A stretch of 64,000 nt of DNA from Acanthochlamys bracteata (GCA_019914995.1 CM034135.1:6140501-6204500); one strand, 5' to 3'. Positions 1 through 13,195 are shown, counted from the stretch's first letter. A program made the numbers and translations. The notes: generated by a model not told the origin, from the sequence alone.

Positions 1-280
1 TCACTATATCTCATCATTAAGAACATTGTACACTTTTATTTCAACTGATTTTATAATTTCGCTGAATTTTAAAAATATAGAATTAAAAATTAATAATTTA
101 ATTATTAAATAGATCGATCCAAATTTAATCTGATTATTAATAGATTGTGTTAGTTGACAATTTTAATCAATATAAATTTATGAATTAGATTATGGTTAAA
201 CGAATTCGATCCGATTTTAAATGAATCGATCCAAAACCGACCTACCAAGTCAAATTGCCACTTCTACCCAACACCATGTC
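1..280. repeat. AT-rich dispersed repeat, copy 1
   Basis: This stretch aligns with 2128-2390. Both begin with a TCA(C/G)TATATCTC motif, share the run around 95-125 (ATTAAATAG followed by a CGA-containing motif), and end in a TCGATCC/GATTCGA-type motif followed by AAATTGYCAC. It reads as one copy of a decayed transposon end. No coding potential is seen. Confidence 0.5.
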
Positions 281-682
281 TACTCTTAAGTCTAAAAGTC
301 AAATGTTGAAAAACTTTATAAGACTAAATTTTTTTTCAATAAGTCAATATTTTTTTTGACCTTCGATAAATCAATATCTTCGATACTCATTCTAATGTTC
401 ATTTTAGGAATTTTGGGTGAAAACGATAGAATAGGACTTATAATAAGTAAAATATATTTTAAAAAATAAAAAAATTAGCATCATTATTTACATATATTTT
501 TAATTTATATAAAGGATTGTTAGATATTCATAATTTAGTTTTCAATATATATTTAAGAACATTATAAAGGAACAATCGAGCTTATTCACGTGCTGAAAAC
601 CAGTATATATAAAGTAAGGAACTAAGGAATTACGTCAAAATAAAATCTAAAGAGAAAAACTATAGGTGTTCTATTTTATATA
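281..682. other. AT-rich intergenic DNA, no gene seen
   Basis: Only AT-rich sequence with short A and T runs. I see no open frame, no repeat unit and no RNA gene here. Confidence 0.6.
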
Positions 683-693
683 TAGGAATTTAT

Positions 694-1246
694 AGCGATG
701 GCAATTCGAATTCCTAAATCGGTTTCGGATCGACCCATTTAATAATCGGGTCAAAATTGTTCAACCTTAACCCGACCTATTTATTTATTTAGATCAAAAT
801 TGTCAACCTTAATCCAACATATTTATAACCGGGTCAAACTCGGATCGACCCATTTAATAATTAAAATTATTAAAATAAAAATTATAAAAATTAGTTTTTA
901 ATAATAATATATAAAAATTATTAATTATGATATATTTAAAAACAAAAATATTAATTTTGACAAAATTTATAAATTAAATAAAAATTAGTTAAATTAAGAT
1001 AAATTAAAAAATATATATATACAAATTAAATTCAAATTTTTTGCTATTATTTTCTAATAATTAAGTAATATATACTATATAAATAATTATACGGGTTAAA
1101 TGGATCAATTTCGGGTCAATCCAAACCCGATCCGAACCTGTTTAAAATTTTCGGGTCGATCCGAAATTGATCCGAACCCGACTAAAACTTGACCCGAACT
1201 CGACCTTTTAGGATCGATTTTGGGTCGAATCGAAATTTGCCACTCT
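694..1246. mobile_element. Non-autonomous TIR element with 11-bp flanking repeat
   Basis: The ends are inverted repeats: AGCGATGGCAATTCG on the left, and the right end read backwards is AGAGTGGCAAATTTCG. Subterminal regions are rich in GGGTCGA/CGACCC words on both sides. The element is flanked by the direct repeat TAGGAATTTAT (683-693 and 1247-1257), which reads as the target duplication. A duplication of 9-11 bp would suit a Mutator-like element and 8 bp a hAT element, so the superfamily is left open. It has no coding capacity. Confidence 0.65.
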
Positions 1247-1546
1247 TAGGAATTTATTTTCAAAAAATAATTTTATAAAAATGATTAAAAGAAAATAAAA
1301 TATTAAAAAATAAATTATTTATAAAAATGTTAAAGTTTGTTGAAGTATTATTAAAAAAAACTACTTTCCAATATTAAAAAAAACACGGGATTATAACCAT
1401 ATTTGGCATTTTACTTTAAAATTTGATTTTAATTTTCATTCAAAATAATACAGATATATATATATATATATGTTTATATAGTTTAATGTATTATTAAAAT
1501 TATTAAATTAACTTTTAGAAAACTTTTATATTAGGCACTTGTCCTC

Positions 1547-1732
1547 TATATTAGGGGTGGCAATATATGATCCGACCCGAAAACGTAACCCGAAATTGAC
1601 CCATCTAGTTAGGGTTAGGTTTAGAAAATTTGACCCGTATAAATATATAGGTTGAGCAAATTTAATCCGGTTATTAAATTGGTCGATCCGAGTTAATCCG
1701 AAATTGACCCACAAATCCGAATTGCTATTTTT
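1547..1732. mobile_element. Short TIR element related to 694-1246
   Basis: It starts with GGGGTGGCAATATATGATCC and ends with GGATTTGTGGGTCAATTTC-type sequence in reverse orientation, with CCGAATTGC near the right boundary. The same CCGACCC and GATCCGA words occur inside as in the larger neighbour. The boundaries are approximate. Confidence 0.4.
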
Positions 1733-2127
1733 TGAAAAAATAACATTTAATTTTCATTTCGGTTTATTAACATATTAGCAATAAAAATAATCGATAATAG
1801 TAATTTATAAATTATTAAATTATATGGTATTTATAATTAATCTTTATTTTTATATTTTAGTAAAATAGTGTATAATGAGAATTATAATATTATCAAAAGT
1901 ATTACTATGTAGGTGTTTCTGTAATGACGAATTTAGATTTTGTATAAAAATTTTTATCAAAATTTTGCTAGATAGCTATGTTTATCAAAATTTTTATCGA
2001 AATTATTAGTATTTATTTATAATCATAAAATTTCAGCTGTCACCACATATTTTTAAAAATAAAATAATTTTTTTTGAATATTTTAAGAACATTGAAGATA
2101 CTAAAAAAAGCATATTTTGACGGATAT
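1733..2127. other. AT-rich intergenic DNA, no gene seen
   Basis: There is a short internal repetition of the type ATTTTTATCAAAATTTT near 1945-2000. Nothing else is recognisable. Confidence 0.5.
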
Positions 2128-2390
2128 TCAGTATATCTCGTCACTAAGATAATCGTGCATTTTATTATAACTAATATTATAAATTTATTAAAGCTTAAAA
2201 ATATAAATTTAAAAATTAATAATTTTAATTATTAAATAGGTCGACTTAAATTTAATGTGTTTATTAATAGATTAAATTAAAATTGACAATTTTAACCTAT
2301 ATAAATTCACAAATTAAATTAAAATTAAATAAATTTAATTTAATTATTAAATGAATTGATTCGACGCTCAACAAATTGTCACCCGTTGAA
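2128..2390. repeat. AT-rich dispersed repeat, copy 2
   Basis: Second copy, in direct orientation, of the repeat at 1-280. It is diverged but colinear and lies immediately upstream of the TRAUCO-like gene, so it probably forms part of that gene's distal promoter. Confidence 0.5.
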
Positions 2391-2474
2391 AGCTTCCAAA
2401 ATCCTGAAGTTGTTATATTCCCTATCTAAATTCTAACTTCTCCGCTGTCCGCCGAACTCGGCCGGCCGGCAGAG

Positions 2475-5400
2475 ATGGAAACCCTAAATTCTATCTCCAA
2501 CGAAGACAGCGAAGACGAACAGTGGACCGATGCCCTCGATCACATTCCTTCTCCTGTTAACGATAACAACGATAACATTAACATCCCTTCCGTACCCCCA
2601 ACTCTCTCACCACCTCTTCTGCCGCCGCCTCTGCCAACACCAACAGTAGAGCAACAACAAGAACTTGCGGAGCACGTCAATGAAGAAGTAGTGAAGGAAG
2701 ATGAAGAAGTAAACGATGACAACGCCAACGGCGGCGGCTTCAAAGGTTCAACTCGCAAGAAGCAAAAATGCCTCTCCGATTTTGTGGGCCCTACTGATAT
2801 TTCTACACCAGGTCCACCGCTTGCGGTGTTGCTGCCCACGGCTACAGCGAAGAAGCCAAAGAAGAAGACAACGAACGCGTGGACCAAGTCTAATTCCCGG
2901 AAGGGAAAGAAGAAGTCACGTGTGGGCAATGGCAACAGCACAGTACACACTCCCGGCTCCGCTTTGGCTTCTGCTGCGCCTGAAGATACTGTACTCATTA
3001 CACCAATCCCGCGCTTTCCTGACAAATCTGACGATTCTCCTGAGAGCACAATCTGTCTCTCTAGGGTTTACAAGGCCGAGAAAGTCGAGCTGAGTGAAGA
3101 CCGTTTGACAGCAGGCAGCACTAAGGGCTACCGAATGGTTCGTGCTACCAGGGGAGTTATTGATGGTGCTTGGTACTTTGAAGTTCGTGTTATCCAGCTT
3201 GGAGAGACAGGCCACACTCGGCTTGGGTGGAGCACAGAGAAGGGTGACCTCCAGGCACCTGTGGGATATGATACGCATAGTTTTGGGTATAGGGACATTG
3301 ATGGGAGCAAGGTGCACAAGGCTTTTAGAGAGAAGTATGGTGAGGAAGGCTACAAGGAAGGGGATGTTATTGGATTCTACATCAATCTTCCGCAGGGAGC
3401 TTCGTATGCACCTAAGCCACCTAATCTAGTGTGGTTCAAGGGACAGAGGTACATGTACTCTGCTGACAGCAAGGATGAGCAGCCTCAAGTTGTACCAGGT
3501 CAGTCTTGCATTTTTTTTGTAGAAGTAGTTGGTCAATAAGTTACTTGCTTGTTATTTTATATTGGTGAATATTGTCATGGAAACATAGATTAGCTTCTGA
3601 GGATTGAAATGTGTTTAAGGTGACCTCCTTAGCATGGTTATAAACTTATATCTCTGTGATTAAGAATGTGGAGTACTATTTGAATATGGGGACTGGTGCC
3701 TTGTGGCTTTGGCTGTCATTATAACTTTAGAGTGATTTTGTTTTGCCTTTGGAATGCTATCTATGTCTGACAGCGAGCTGCATCAATTAGCAGTTGCATT
3801 TGACAGAAGGTACAGTTTCTTAAAAACATGCTAGGTGTTGCTATTTGAACTTGAAGTTTATTGCTTATTCATCATTTAGAAGAATTTTTGGACACAAGAA
3901 AAATAAAAATTGTTATAAAGGCATTATTTTTCCCTCAATCATAATGTTTATAGTGTTCTTAAGACTAATCAATTCTTTTTAGATCTTGGGTTATCTAGAT
4001 TTTTGTGGTTTGCTTCCTTCTCATTTTTTTTAATCTTGCAATTGAGTATGTTGTGCTGTAATTGAAAAGAACAGATGAGCTTTGGAGGTATTCCTTACCT
4101 CTTTTTCTTGTTTTGTACAAAATAAAGGAGAAATGTTAGAGAATGAGTGATAGTTTTCTTTTAGGGTAGTGATGAAACACATCTTTGAGCTTCACACAAA
4201 TCCATTCTGAAGCCCTAGGACAAGGTTTATATTTAGGATTTCCTTTTTCTTATCCTTATCAACGTGAATTAAGTAAAGAAACTATCTCTTCATGATACGT
4301 GAATTTATTGGACAATTAAAACTACTGGAAATTCATAGAAGCCATGTTGCAATTTAATGGTGTCTAACATTTGATGCACTATGTTTGGCTTTATAAGTAA
4401 AGGCTCGAGAGAAGAAGTATAGATATGTAATAATTGGTGGATTAAGTTCAAAAGTAGCTTGGAGGAGAGGGGCTTGAGTTTGTTAGTTGTAAGCAACCAA
4501 GATTGAGATTTTACTATGATAATTAGTGGACTTAAGGTAAATAGGATGAGAAGTTATGGTAGAGATCAACGAAAAGCATTGGCGGAGCCAAATAGAGAAT
4601 GCATGGTAAGGAGCTGTAAAGAGGACGGGCAAGAGAGACTTCTTGACTATTTATGTATGATTAGCATGATTGGTTAGCTTACACATGCATGTTAAAGGGT
4701 TAATGGAGAAGTTGAATTGGGGGAATTTGACATGGGAGATGTAGGACAATGCGTTCTGGTATCTTAGCCGGCGTGATAATGGCATGTTGTATGCTAATAA
4801 GAGGCAAGTTGGTTGTAAATTTAAGGTGTTGAATAATCCTTAAATTAAAAAATAAATTAATAATAATTATTAAAAAATGAAGTTGTGCGGAAGATGTTGA
4901 AATAAATAAACAATATCCTTAGACTTACTCTTAATCGAGGCCAAATATCGCAAATCTAGGATAATATGTCTTTGTTAAATATTGGAAGTAAGATTTCCGA
5001 TAAATGGATGTGGTGCAACATAGATCATCTTAGGCATGTTGTAAATGCCCGGAATTTTAGTTTCTCCCATCAAAATTGAAGTTCCGGACAGATCACATGT
5101 TTCAAATGTAAATTGAACTCAGAACTACAATTCAAAGTTACTATACTTACTTCCAACCCATTTTAAAAAACAAAAATGAAACTTCACTTTCAACCCACTT
5201 CAAAAAACAATTGAAGCACAAAATCTGAACTTCACTTCCAATCTATTTTTCAAAAAACTCCACTTTTCATTTTTCACTTTCGCAAAAACTTACGTGCATT
5301 TGAAACACGCCCTTAGCATTTCTTATCTACAGAGTATCTTATAAGTGATTTTGCAGGGGATGAGCTTCAACTAATTAGTTCAAATTGCAAACTCGTTCTT

Positions 5401-7526
5401 TAGCCGCAAGATTGGGGATGCACGTTTAAATAAGCATCCGCTATAGACCTTTTAGGTCATCTACATTGGCGACCAATGTGACATATTCACTTAATCACAA
5501 CATTTTAGGTTATGGAAATCCACAAGTTCTGTAGAGCAACTTGGCATGTCTACTTACTAGTATTACATACAGGAGATACTCCTATAGCTGTTTCTGAACT
5601 AAAACAGAACTATCTTTTGATTTTATTGGAGATTCTAGGTTTCACTGTTGGTACTTTTATTTTTATATTTAAGTTTGAGTATTACAAATCAATTATTGAA
5701 TAAGAGTACTAGAATAGCTAGAAAGTATGATCGATAATTATTCATGACTTCTAAGGAAGTTTCTCTTTTGCTTCAAGAGGTTCTTTTCACTTACAAGCAT
5801 TGCCAATAGTCATATTTACTACTTTCTTCCTAGCATCTTGATGATTTTTTGTGCTTGAGAACAAACAGAGCACTTTGATTTCTTGTAGTTAAAAATTTCA
5901 AACTCAAACAGTTTACTTGAATGCTAAAGAGACACGGGTTGATAACTGGTATAAGTTTGGGCAGGGTTTTACAGGTGGCTTCCATCTTAACTTGCTTTCT
6001 TATATATTATATTCTAAATGAAGCTTATTACTAATGGAAATTGTTTCTTGTGTGTCAAGTATAGACTAAGAGCACGTTTGGTTGAGCTTATCAAACGTTG
6101 CTTTTCAACTTTTCTCCATTTCACGTTTTTCAATATATATTTTATAAGTATATAAAAAATTTATTTAAAATTTTAGAAAGTGTAAAAAAATTCTACAAAA
6201 TAAGATCTTTTTATTGCATATTTTTATTATTTTTTTAGAAGTAAAAAAAATAGAGCTCATTTTTCAAAAAAATAAAAATACCCTACATTTTAGAAAAGCT
6301 CCATTTCATAAGCACTCCCAAACGCCCCCTAAAATTCTGTTCCTCTTCAACCAAGACTTTTTACCCTAAGTGGGATAAGCTACATGGATTTTTGGGCATA
6401 GAATCGAAGGTACAGAGTTTGGCAGGGTTTTAGAGGTGGCCTCCATCCTATAACCTTAGCCCTCCTCCTTAACCCAGAATTGCAAGTAATTATATTGAAG
6501 AATCCTTACAGGTGGAGTTAAGGCCTTGTTTAGGGTTGCTTATAGGTGCTTTTGGCCCAAAATAGCCCTCCACATTGCTCTAGAAAACGTTTTTGAACTT
6601 GGAAGGGTATGGATGACTTGTACGCCATAGAATAATTATACATACAATTTGTTTTTTCAAGAATCCATAAGAAAATTCTGAAGATGCTCCTTTTTTTTTC
6701 GAAGAGCTCTACTTTTTCAGAAACCCTAAACGGGCCCTGAGTGTAGTTTGAATTTGTACTTCTAGGAAAAATATTTGCTTGATTGTGCTATTGCAGTGTG
6801 TCTTCTGATGTAAGTTATTTCTTTGGTTGCTTATATAGTGAGTTTATATGGGATAAGTTGATTCAGGCTTCATAGGATGGTTGTTCATGTCTACTTTTAA
6901 AAAGCCTTTAAACTAAACTATCAGGAAATTGACTTCTATATATAATTTTTCATGTCATTGCCTCATATGTTATGCCTGATGTTTGGGCCTTTGGGATAGA
7001 GCTCTCTTTTAAATTGATAATTACATACAAAGCTTCTATCATTTCAATGAAATAGGATTTATAAAATTTTAATGTAGTTGTCAAGCAGAAACTTAGTTCT
7101 TTTGTTATGTTATATTGTCGCTCTTATTATGCTTTTAGCCCCATGATAATCATCAACGACTTATTCTTCATTATTCCCTACCCGATAATCGCTAGCTGCA
7201 AATCAGCATTAAGGATATGGCCATTGAGTGCTTTAGCTGATTCTACTGCAGGTAGTGAGATTTCTTTTTTCAGGAATGGAGTATTTCAAGGCATTGCCTT
7301 CAAAGATATTTGCGGTGGCCGATACTACCCTGCAGCATCAATGTATACTTTTCCAAACCAGCCTAATTGTGAGGTGAGGTTCAACTTCGGTCCTAATTTT
7401 GAGTTCTACACGCAAGACTTTGGTGATCGTCCTATTCCCAGGCCAATGATTGAGGTTTTATATCATGGATATGATGCCAAGATTGATGCTCCTGCAGAAA
7501 ATGGAGTTGCAGAAGAATCAAGCTGA
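2475..7526 (+). CDS. TRO: TRAUCO-like SPRY protein (ASH2 homologue, COMPASS subunit)
   Basis: There are two coding exons, 2475-3498 and 7252-7526, joined by a GT-AG intron of 3753 nt. The splice completes a glycine codon and gives a 432-residue protein. The N-terminus (1-90) is acidic and proline-rich, with Pro runs at about 41-57. Residues 126-148 form Lys/Arg clusters that could be a nuclear localisation signal. From about 197 to 400 lies a SPRY domain of the ASH2 type: [43 protein letters not shown], then in exon 2 [14 protein letters not shown] and [10 protein letters not shown]. Plant TRAUCO proteins, like this one, lack the PHD finger of animal ASH2. By family knowledge it is a core subunit of nuclear H3K4 methyltransferase complexes. 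The start is the first ATG of the open frame, in context AGAGATGG. If the intron is retained the frame stops at 3539, truncating the SPRY domain. Confidence 0.93.
5033..5312. mobile_element. PIF/Harbinger-like MITE in the TRAUCO intron
   Basis: The left end GGCATGTTGTAAATGC pairs with the right end, which read backwards is GGGCGTGTTTCAAATGCAC. Both flanks carry TTA (5030-5032 and 5313-5315), the 3-bp target typical of PIF/Harbinger (Tourist) elements. The interior has repeated ACTTCCAACCCA-type words shared with the copies at 40504, 43095 and 59872. Confidence 0.7.
6070..6329. mobile_element. TIR MITE with TAA target, TRAUCO intron
   Basis: The left end GAGCACGTTTGGTTGAGCTT is inverted relative to the right end (backwards GGGGGCGTTTGGGAGTGCTT). 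The TAA direct repeat flanks both sides (6067-6069 and 6330-6332). The interior is AT-rich and non-coding. It belongs to the same family as 7953-8207. Confidence 0.7.
6526..6737. mobile_element. Short TIR MITE, TRAUCO intron
   Basis: The ends are AAGGCCTTGTTTAGGGTT and, read backwards from the right, CAGGGCCCGTTTAGGGTTTC. The target duplication is not clear, so the boundaries are good to a few bases only. Confidence 0.5.
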
Positions 7527-7949
7527 CACCTCTTGATCTTTTTAAACTAGACGCGAGGAATGAACAAGTACTAACAGTATAATGAAGCATCCTTGTTTTT
7601 GTTGTATTAGTGGTGGAGCGAAAGTTTATGCTTTATTTTTGTCCATCAGTTCAGTGAAAGTTGTACGCCGATTTCAGCCCACACATCGTTGACAACAGGA
7701 GCCATTAGGTTTTGTGTGGAATGTTGATGCGTTACTTTGGTCACCAATCAAATGTGACATTCCGTGTATGATCACTTTACTAGCGCATGGATTAGTAATT
7801 TTAAACTCTATAGTTAAGCCATATCTCCCCCTTTTAGTGTTCCATCTTTCAGTGTTTATTCTGCAGGTAATTGGATCTGAACGTGCTTTGTTGGTTTATT
7901 GAAAGCGGAAAGCAAAAAAACAAACTTCCTGAATGTTGTATGACGATAT
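7527..7949 (+). other. TRAUCO-like 3' UTR and downstream DNA
   Basis: Follows the TGA at 7524-7526. No further gene or clear structural element is seen before the MITE at 7953. Confidence 0.5.
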
Positions 7950-7952
7950 TTC

Positions 7953-8207
7953 GGGGGCGTTTGGGATTGCTTATGAAATGGAAGATATTTTTGTTTTTTT
8001 TGAAAAACGAGCTATATTTTTTTTACTTCAAAAAAAATAATAAAAATATGTAATAAAAAGATCTCACTTCGTAAAATTTTTCTACACTTTCTAAATTTTT
8101 AAATAAATTTTTTATATATTTATAAAATATGTATTGAAAAATGTAAAATGGAGAAAAGTTGAGAAAAGCTGATAAGCAGCTTTTGAAACGGAGAACCAAA
8201 CAGCACC
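7953..8207. mobile_element. TIR MITE, second copy of the 6070 family
   Basis: It begins GGGGGCGTTTGGGATTGCTT and ends in an inverted version (backwards GGTGCTGTTTGGTTCTC). TTC lies directly outside both ends (7950-7952 and 8208-8210). The interior matches the intronic copy at 6070-6329 in layout: T-rich, then A-rich, with TATTTATAAAATATG in the centre. Confidence 0.65.
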
Positions 8208-8390
8208 TTCTTCTATATTTTAGATCTTTTAACAGGGGGGATTTCTCAAGGCCAATTTCTCAAAGCGACGGGCAAGGCTGATTCTGGCCTAATCATGCTA
8301 AATAAATCATTTGGGGCCAGCGTTGCAAAATCCCCACACAGTACTTTATCTCCGCACCCACACCATTAAGCAAAATTACAGTCCTTCTAG

Positions 8391-8999
8391 CATAGTTGTA
8401 AAAACTGGATCGGACATTAAACCGGAAAACTGTCCGGATCAACGAGTCACGGGTTAATCCGTCGGGTCAATAGGTCGAATCGTTATATTAAAAATATCAA
8501 AATATTGACGGTAGCACGAACTCTTATTATTTTTCTTTGTTAAAAAGCATAAAAGAAAGATAAACTAACAAAAATATATAGAAAAACAAAAAAATATTTT
8601 AAATAATAAATTTTAAAAAAATTTTTTTGTTTTGAAATAATTTTATTATTTTTCTTACAATTTAATAGAATTAGTAATATAAGAACTTAAAAATTACTAA
8701 TAATAAATATTTACAAATAAAATATAACAAATTTATTTTTTGCATTATCACATCCAAATGTAAAATCTAAACTATATATTATATTTCAATATAAGGCTAC
8801 TAATAATTATTTTTACATCAATATATCACAAATTTAAATTTTTAAAATTTAATTTAATCCGGTTTGACCTGGGCGAGCGGGTCGGAGCGGATCGAAGCGG
8901 GTCGGAGCGGGTCGATTGCAAAAACGGTTTTATTACAAATCTAGACCGGTTTATGCTCCGGATCGACCCGGGCAGGCCGGTCCGAGTTTTACAACTATG
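8391..8999. mobile_element. hAT-like non-autonomous element with 8-bp target duplication
   Basis: Terminal inverted repeats: CATAGTTGTAAAAACTGG on the left and, read backwards from the right, CATAGTTGTAAAACTCGG. The flanks are CCTTCTAG (8383-8390) and CCCTCTAG (9000-9007), an 8-bp duplication with one mismatch, as expected for hAT. The CA...TG ends also fit. Near the right end GGGTCGGAGC-type words are repeated in tandem (about 8870-8920). There is no transposase frame. Confidence 0.75.
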
Positions 9000-9007
9000 C
9001 CCTCTAG

Positions 9008-10114
9008 TACAGCCCATGCACGTCGTATTAATGTGGAGGATATGTTTGTTAATTGCCTTGCGAAGGCTCTGTGAAGATGATACATGCAGCAAAGAGACGA
9101 ATGAAGAACGCCCACATCGCATCAGGAGGCCAGGGAAGAGCTGCTTGACTTGCACTGGTCCCAAGTCTTATGTAGACTTAATGAATCATTAGTGGCATGT
9201 AAATCCAACATGTATTCTAGTTATCTAGTTTCCTAATTATTGTGTTTTAGTTTAGAAAGAATTGTAGTAGGAATAAAATACTAGTGACTATAACAGGAAA
9301 GTCACAAGGTATAAATTAGAACTGGTATTAACTATTTGAGTAGGAAGAATTGCATTATTTCTTTTTTAGTTTTATATTTGGTTTTCAGTCACCGACTTCT
9401 ATCAACTTTGTATCCAGAGCTAGGTTTCCATGAAAAATCCAATTTCTACTTCGTTCAAATTAGTAGATACAGAGTCTTCTTCGCCACCCTTAACACAGGA
9501 AACTTTTTGCAAATCTCAACCACACCACCCAACACTTAAGACTCCCGCAACAATGAAGAAACCTGACATCAAGAAGTAACTGAATTCATTACTTCAATCA
9601 TCTCTAGATTGTTTAAGGAACTTGTTAGATATGTAAAGCCATTTTCCTAAATGTTAGCAAATAGTTGATTGGAATATGCACAATCTATATATAAATTTAA
9701 GAAAGCGGCATGCCAACAATTAGTGGAGATGAAATATTACCCAAGAAGTTGGAAGACCAATTATTTAGAAGTTTATGAGTCTCTTTGTGAACACTATATA
9801 CAAGCACGAGGCATTTGTTTGGAATATCACATCGATCACAACTCAATCAACATCACAAGTGACCAAGTGCGAGATACACAAGAGAGCTTCACACGTAAAA
9901 TGTAACGTAAGAGTTTAAGTGCTGTGAATTAGTAATTTTTTTAAGACAAGTTTATCTTTGAATGAGGTTTTTCATATTTTTTTCACATAAAACTCTTGTA
10001 TTTGTTTTTGCTTTGTTCTTCCCTAAATTCTCGTATTGATTAGGCAAGATCCTTATCTGTCTTTTATATTTATACTGCGTTATTAATATGAACATGTTAG
10101 ATATTTTTAAGAAG
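9008..10114 (+). mobile_element. Probable 5' LTR/leader of a decayed Ty1/copia element
   Basis: This stretch precedes a recognisable primer binding site and shows no host gene. A 78-codon open frame at 9669-9905 has no family signature I recognise. The matching 3' LTR could not be located, so calling this stretch an LTR is inference from position. Confidence 0.35.
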
Positions 10115-12880
10115 TGGTATCAAAGACATATTCTTTGAATAAGCAATTACAAAATTGAAAGGTTCGAAAGGAGCAAGTATAACTTGTAGAGAACAAGGTT
10201 ATTGGCAGTTCTTACAAAGAATAACTGTTTGGGAGCAATAGAGAATCCTTCTAGTGATTTCGGAGAAAAGAAGATAGAGATTGAACGAAATGCTTTGACA
10301 TGCATACTTTGCCAATAATATCTTACTGGGCGTATATGAAAAGCAGATACAAAGGAGGTCTACGAGAAGCTAGAAAAGACTTGATGAGAAAGATTTATTC
10401 TTTATGTATGTTGGAATCAACTTCTTCTTTAGAACACTTGGCTTCATTGAAGGTTTTGCTTTCTCAATTCATAGCATTAGTAAAAAAGTTATAGACCAAA
10501 GAACGCGCTTTGATCCTTTTGCAGAGCTTTCCTTATTCTTATGACCAACAACTGTTCTTAAAGACAAAGATCTATGCAAAAATAAGTAAGAGGTTATACG
10601 TCAAACTGAAGTCCTACTAATTGCACAAGATTGCTCGGGTAAGAAACAAAAATTCAATTTTACAAAGAATGGCTTGGGACAGAAGAAGGATAAGTGGCAG
10701 GTGTAACTACTATGCTTGTCTAAAGTTTGGAGATTTCAAGAATAAATACAAATATGATAAGTAAGGTTGGAGGTGCGGGCCCTCGAAGTCTCTTATTTAT
10801 ATGACTTACAATTCTGATGATGATGATGCTCTAGTAGAAGAGACAATAGTTGCTACATGTGATAAGTCCAAAACTCTAGATGCTTGGATCTTGGTAGGAG
10901 CATAGTGGCACATGACTTTTAGGAGGGACTGGTTTTGTTACTATAAAGCTATTTATAAAGATTTCATATAGATGAAGAATCGATAAGTCCTTAAAGTTGC
11001 TTAAGTCGGTTCCATCAAATTTAAGATAGATTGTGGAATGATATATATTATCAGTAAGATACGTTATGTCTTTGATCTTATAAAGAATTTATTGTTTTTG
11101 CATAACTAGATAACGTGAGCCGTAAGATTTGTATTGGAGGTGGGATCATATAGGTTATCAAATACGGGCATAAGATCTTGGAGAGGAAAGATCGGTGCTG
11201 AAGGAGAATTATAAAAAAGACGATCATAATCTGGAGATCGTAATAGCATATGAGCACATAGGGAGCACCATGCTTACGTTAGGCGTTCAACTTACAATAA
11301 AAGACATTTAATAGGTATGAGAACTATCTTATAAAATCATATAAATTTACATATTGCTTATTTACAGAGAAAGAAGACCATCTTCTCTCAAATAGACATT
11401 GAATAGTTTAGATACATCTTTGTGAATGGAAGCTATACAAGAGTAGCTTGAGGCAAGATCGTAAGGTTATTAGGAATAAATGAGTTTACAATATCAAGCG
11501 AGACAACAATGATTTAAATAGAACACTATCGTGATCTACTGGTGGTGAAAGGTTATACATAAAAATAAAAAAAAGAGATCGACTTTGATGAGATATTCTT
11601 ACTAATGTACATTTGATACTTATTTTTGTGATCCTGTCGTTGTATGCATCATTGAATATCTATCCTGACCAGCTCGATGTGAAGACGGCATTGTTCCATA
11701 GGAGCTTGAGGAGAAGATATATTTGGTCCATCTAAAATGCTTTACTGTGAAGGATAAGAAGGATTTAGTTTGTCGGTTGGATAAATCTCTTTATAGATTT
11801 AAGCAAATACCATGATGTTCGTATAAGAGATTTAGTTCTTATATCGGGATGTGTATATATGAAAGAAGTACTGTCATGTGCATATATCAAGAGATTTGAG
11901 TGACCTGAGTTTGTCATCTTATTATTACATGTGGATGAATGCTTGTAGTATGTCCAAGTATGGATCGCATGCAACAATTAAAGGCTCAATTGGCTACTGT
12001 ATTTGATATCAAGGAGTTGGGGTCAGTAAACAGAATCTTGAAGATACAGATATGACGAAATAAAGATAATAGAGAGATTCCGCTACTTCAGAATAGTTAT
12101 ATAAAAAAGTGCTAGAACGGTTCAATATTTATGATGGTAAGCTGATGTCCACCCCACTCTCTTTTAGTATTAAATTATCCTTTTTATCATCCTTTAACCA
12201 TGAGTAATAGAGGATAGTGATGTTTCAGGTACCATATAATAGTGAGAAGCCTAATGTATGCTATGATTTTGCATTCGGAATAATATTGCATATGAAGTGG
12301 GTGATAAGTAGGTTCATGACATGTCTTGGTATTTAACATTGAAGGCGGTGGAAAAAAACTTTCGGTATGTGAAAGAAACTTTGAATGCTGCATTAATATT
12401 ATAGGGGATCTTATTTTATTATCAAAAGATTTGTTGATGCAGACTATATAGGTGATTTCGATATGCTGAAATTCACTTCATGTTATATGTTTGTTCTTGA
12501 AGATAGTGTTGTCAGTTGATACGCTAAGTTACAATCCGTGATAGCTTTGTCTACAACCACAACTGACTATATAGCGTTCAACACAAGTGTGCAAGGAAGA
12601 CGTCTGGACGAAGAGATTGTTGGAGGAACTTGAGAAAAAACAACAAAAATGTAGTCTTTGTTTCCTGATAGCCAAAGTATCTTACACCTAATAAAAAATC
12701 CAGCGTATTATTATAGAACAAAACACTTAGATGTCTAGTACCATTATGTACTGAAGGTGGTTTCTAGTGAAGCACTAATATGCTCAAAATTACTATTAAA
12801 AGGAATCCTTCGGATGCTTTAACCGAGGCGATAACTCTTGACAAGTCTTTATTTATAGATCTCTCTATGTAATCACAACG
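10115..12880 (+). mobile_element. Decayed Ty1/copia polyprotein region
   Basis: A primer binding site TGGTATCAAAG (10115-10125) resembles the initiator-Met tRNA site of copia elements. Downstream, all three frames are broken by many stops, but fragments of the copia order remain. A reverse transcriptase piece near 11665-11800 encodes QLDVKTA and later VGWI-type KSLY remnants. An RNase H piece near 12520-12580 encodes KLQSVIALSTT followed by DYIAFNT. The end of the polyprotein near 12715-12850 encodes RTKHLDV, then NPSDALTEAIT. The element cannot be active. It lies in the same orientation as the TRAUCO-like gene. Confidence 0.75.
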
Positions 12881-13193
12881 AAATACAATATTTGAACTAA
12901 CCGAAAGAAAATCACTTCAATATAACAATGGATATCCCTCAAGGAGATATCGCGATCTCAATCATAGAGGCAGTCTTCACGAGTAGAGGTTGAAAAGTTG
13001 CTTACTCCGGGCTAGGAGAGGAGGCTGTTGAGATCTCTTCATTACTTTTTCTTTGATTTTGCTTTAAGAGAATCTATTGATCTGAAATAAGATCAAAGGA
13101 GAGAGAACTAAGGAAGGAACAATAAAAGACGTTAGCAGAGAAATAGTTGAATCTTAGAGACGTTAATCGAAGCATGCTTAACTGATTCTTCCT

Positions 13194-13195
<2 letters not shown>
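12881..13195. other. Downstream copia-derived or unassigned DNA
   Basis: It follows the end of the copia reading frame and may include its polypurine tract and 3' LTR start, but I see no repeat of the upstream LTR region. Confidence 0.3.

Noticed and set aside
2540..3429. Several open frames on both strands over TRAUCO exon 1
   Set aside because: They are shadows of the SPRY-coding exon; composition mirrors it in other frames and no domain appears.
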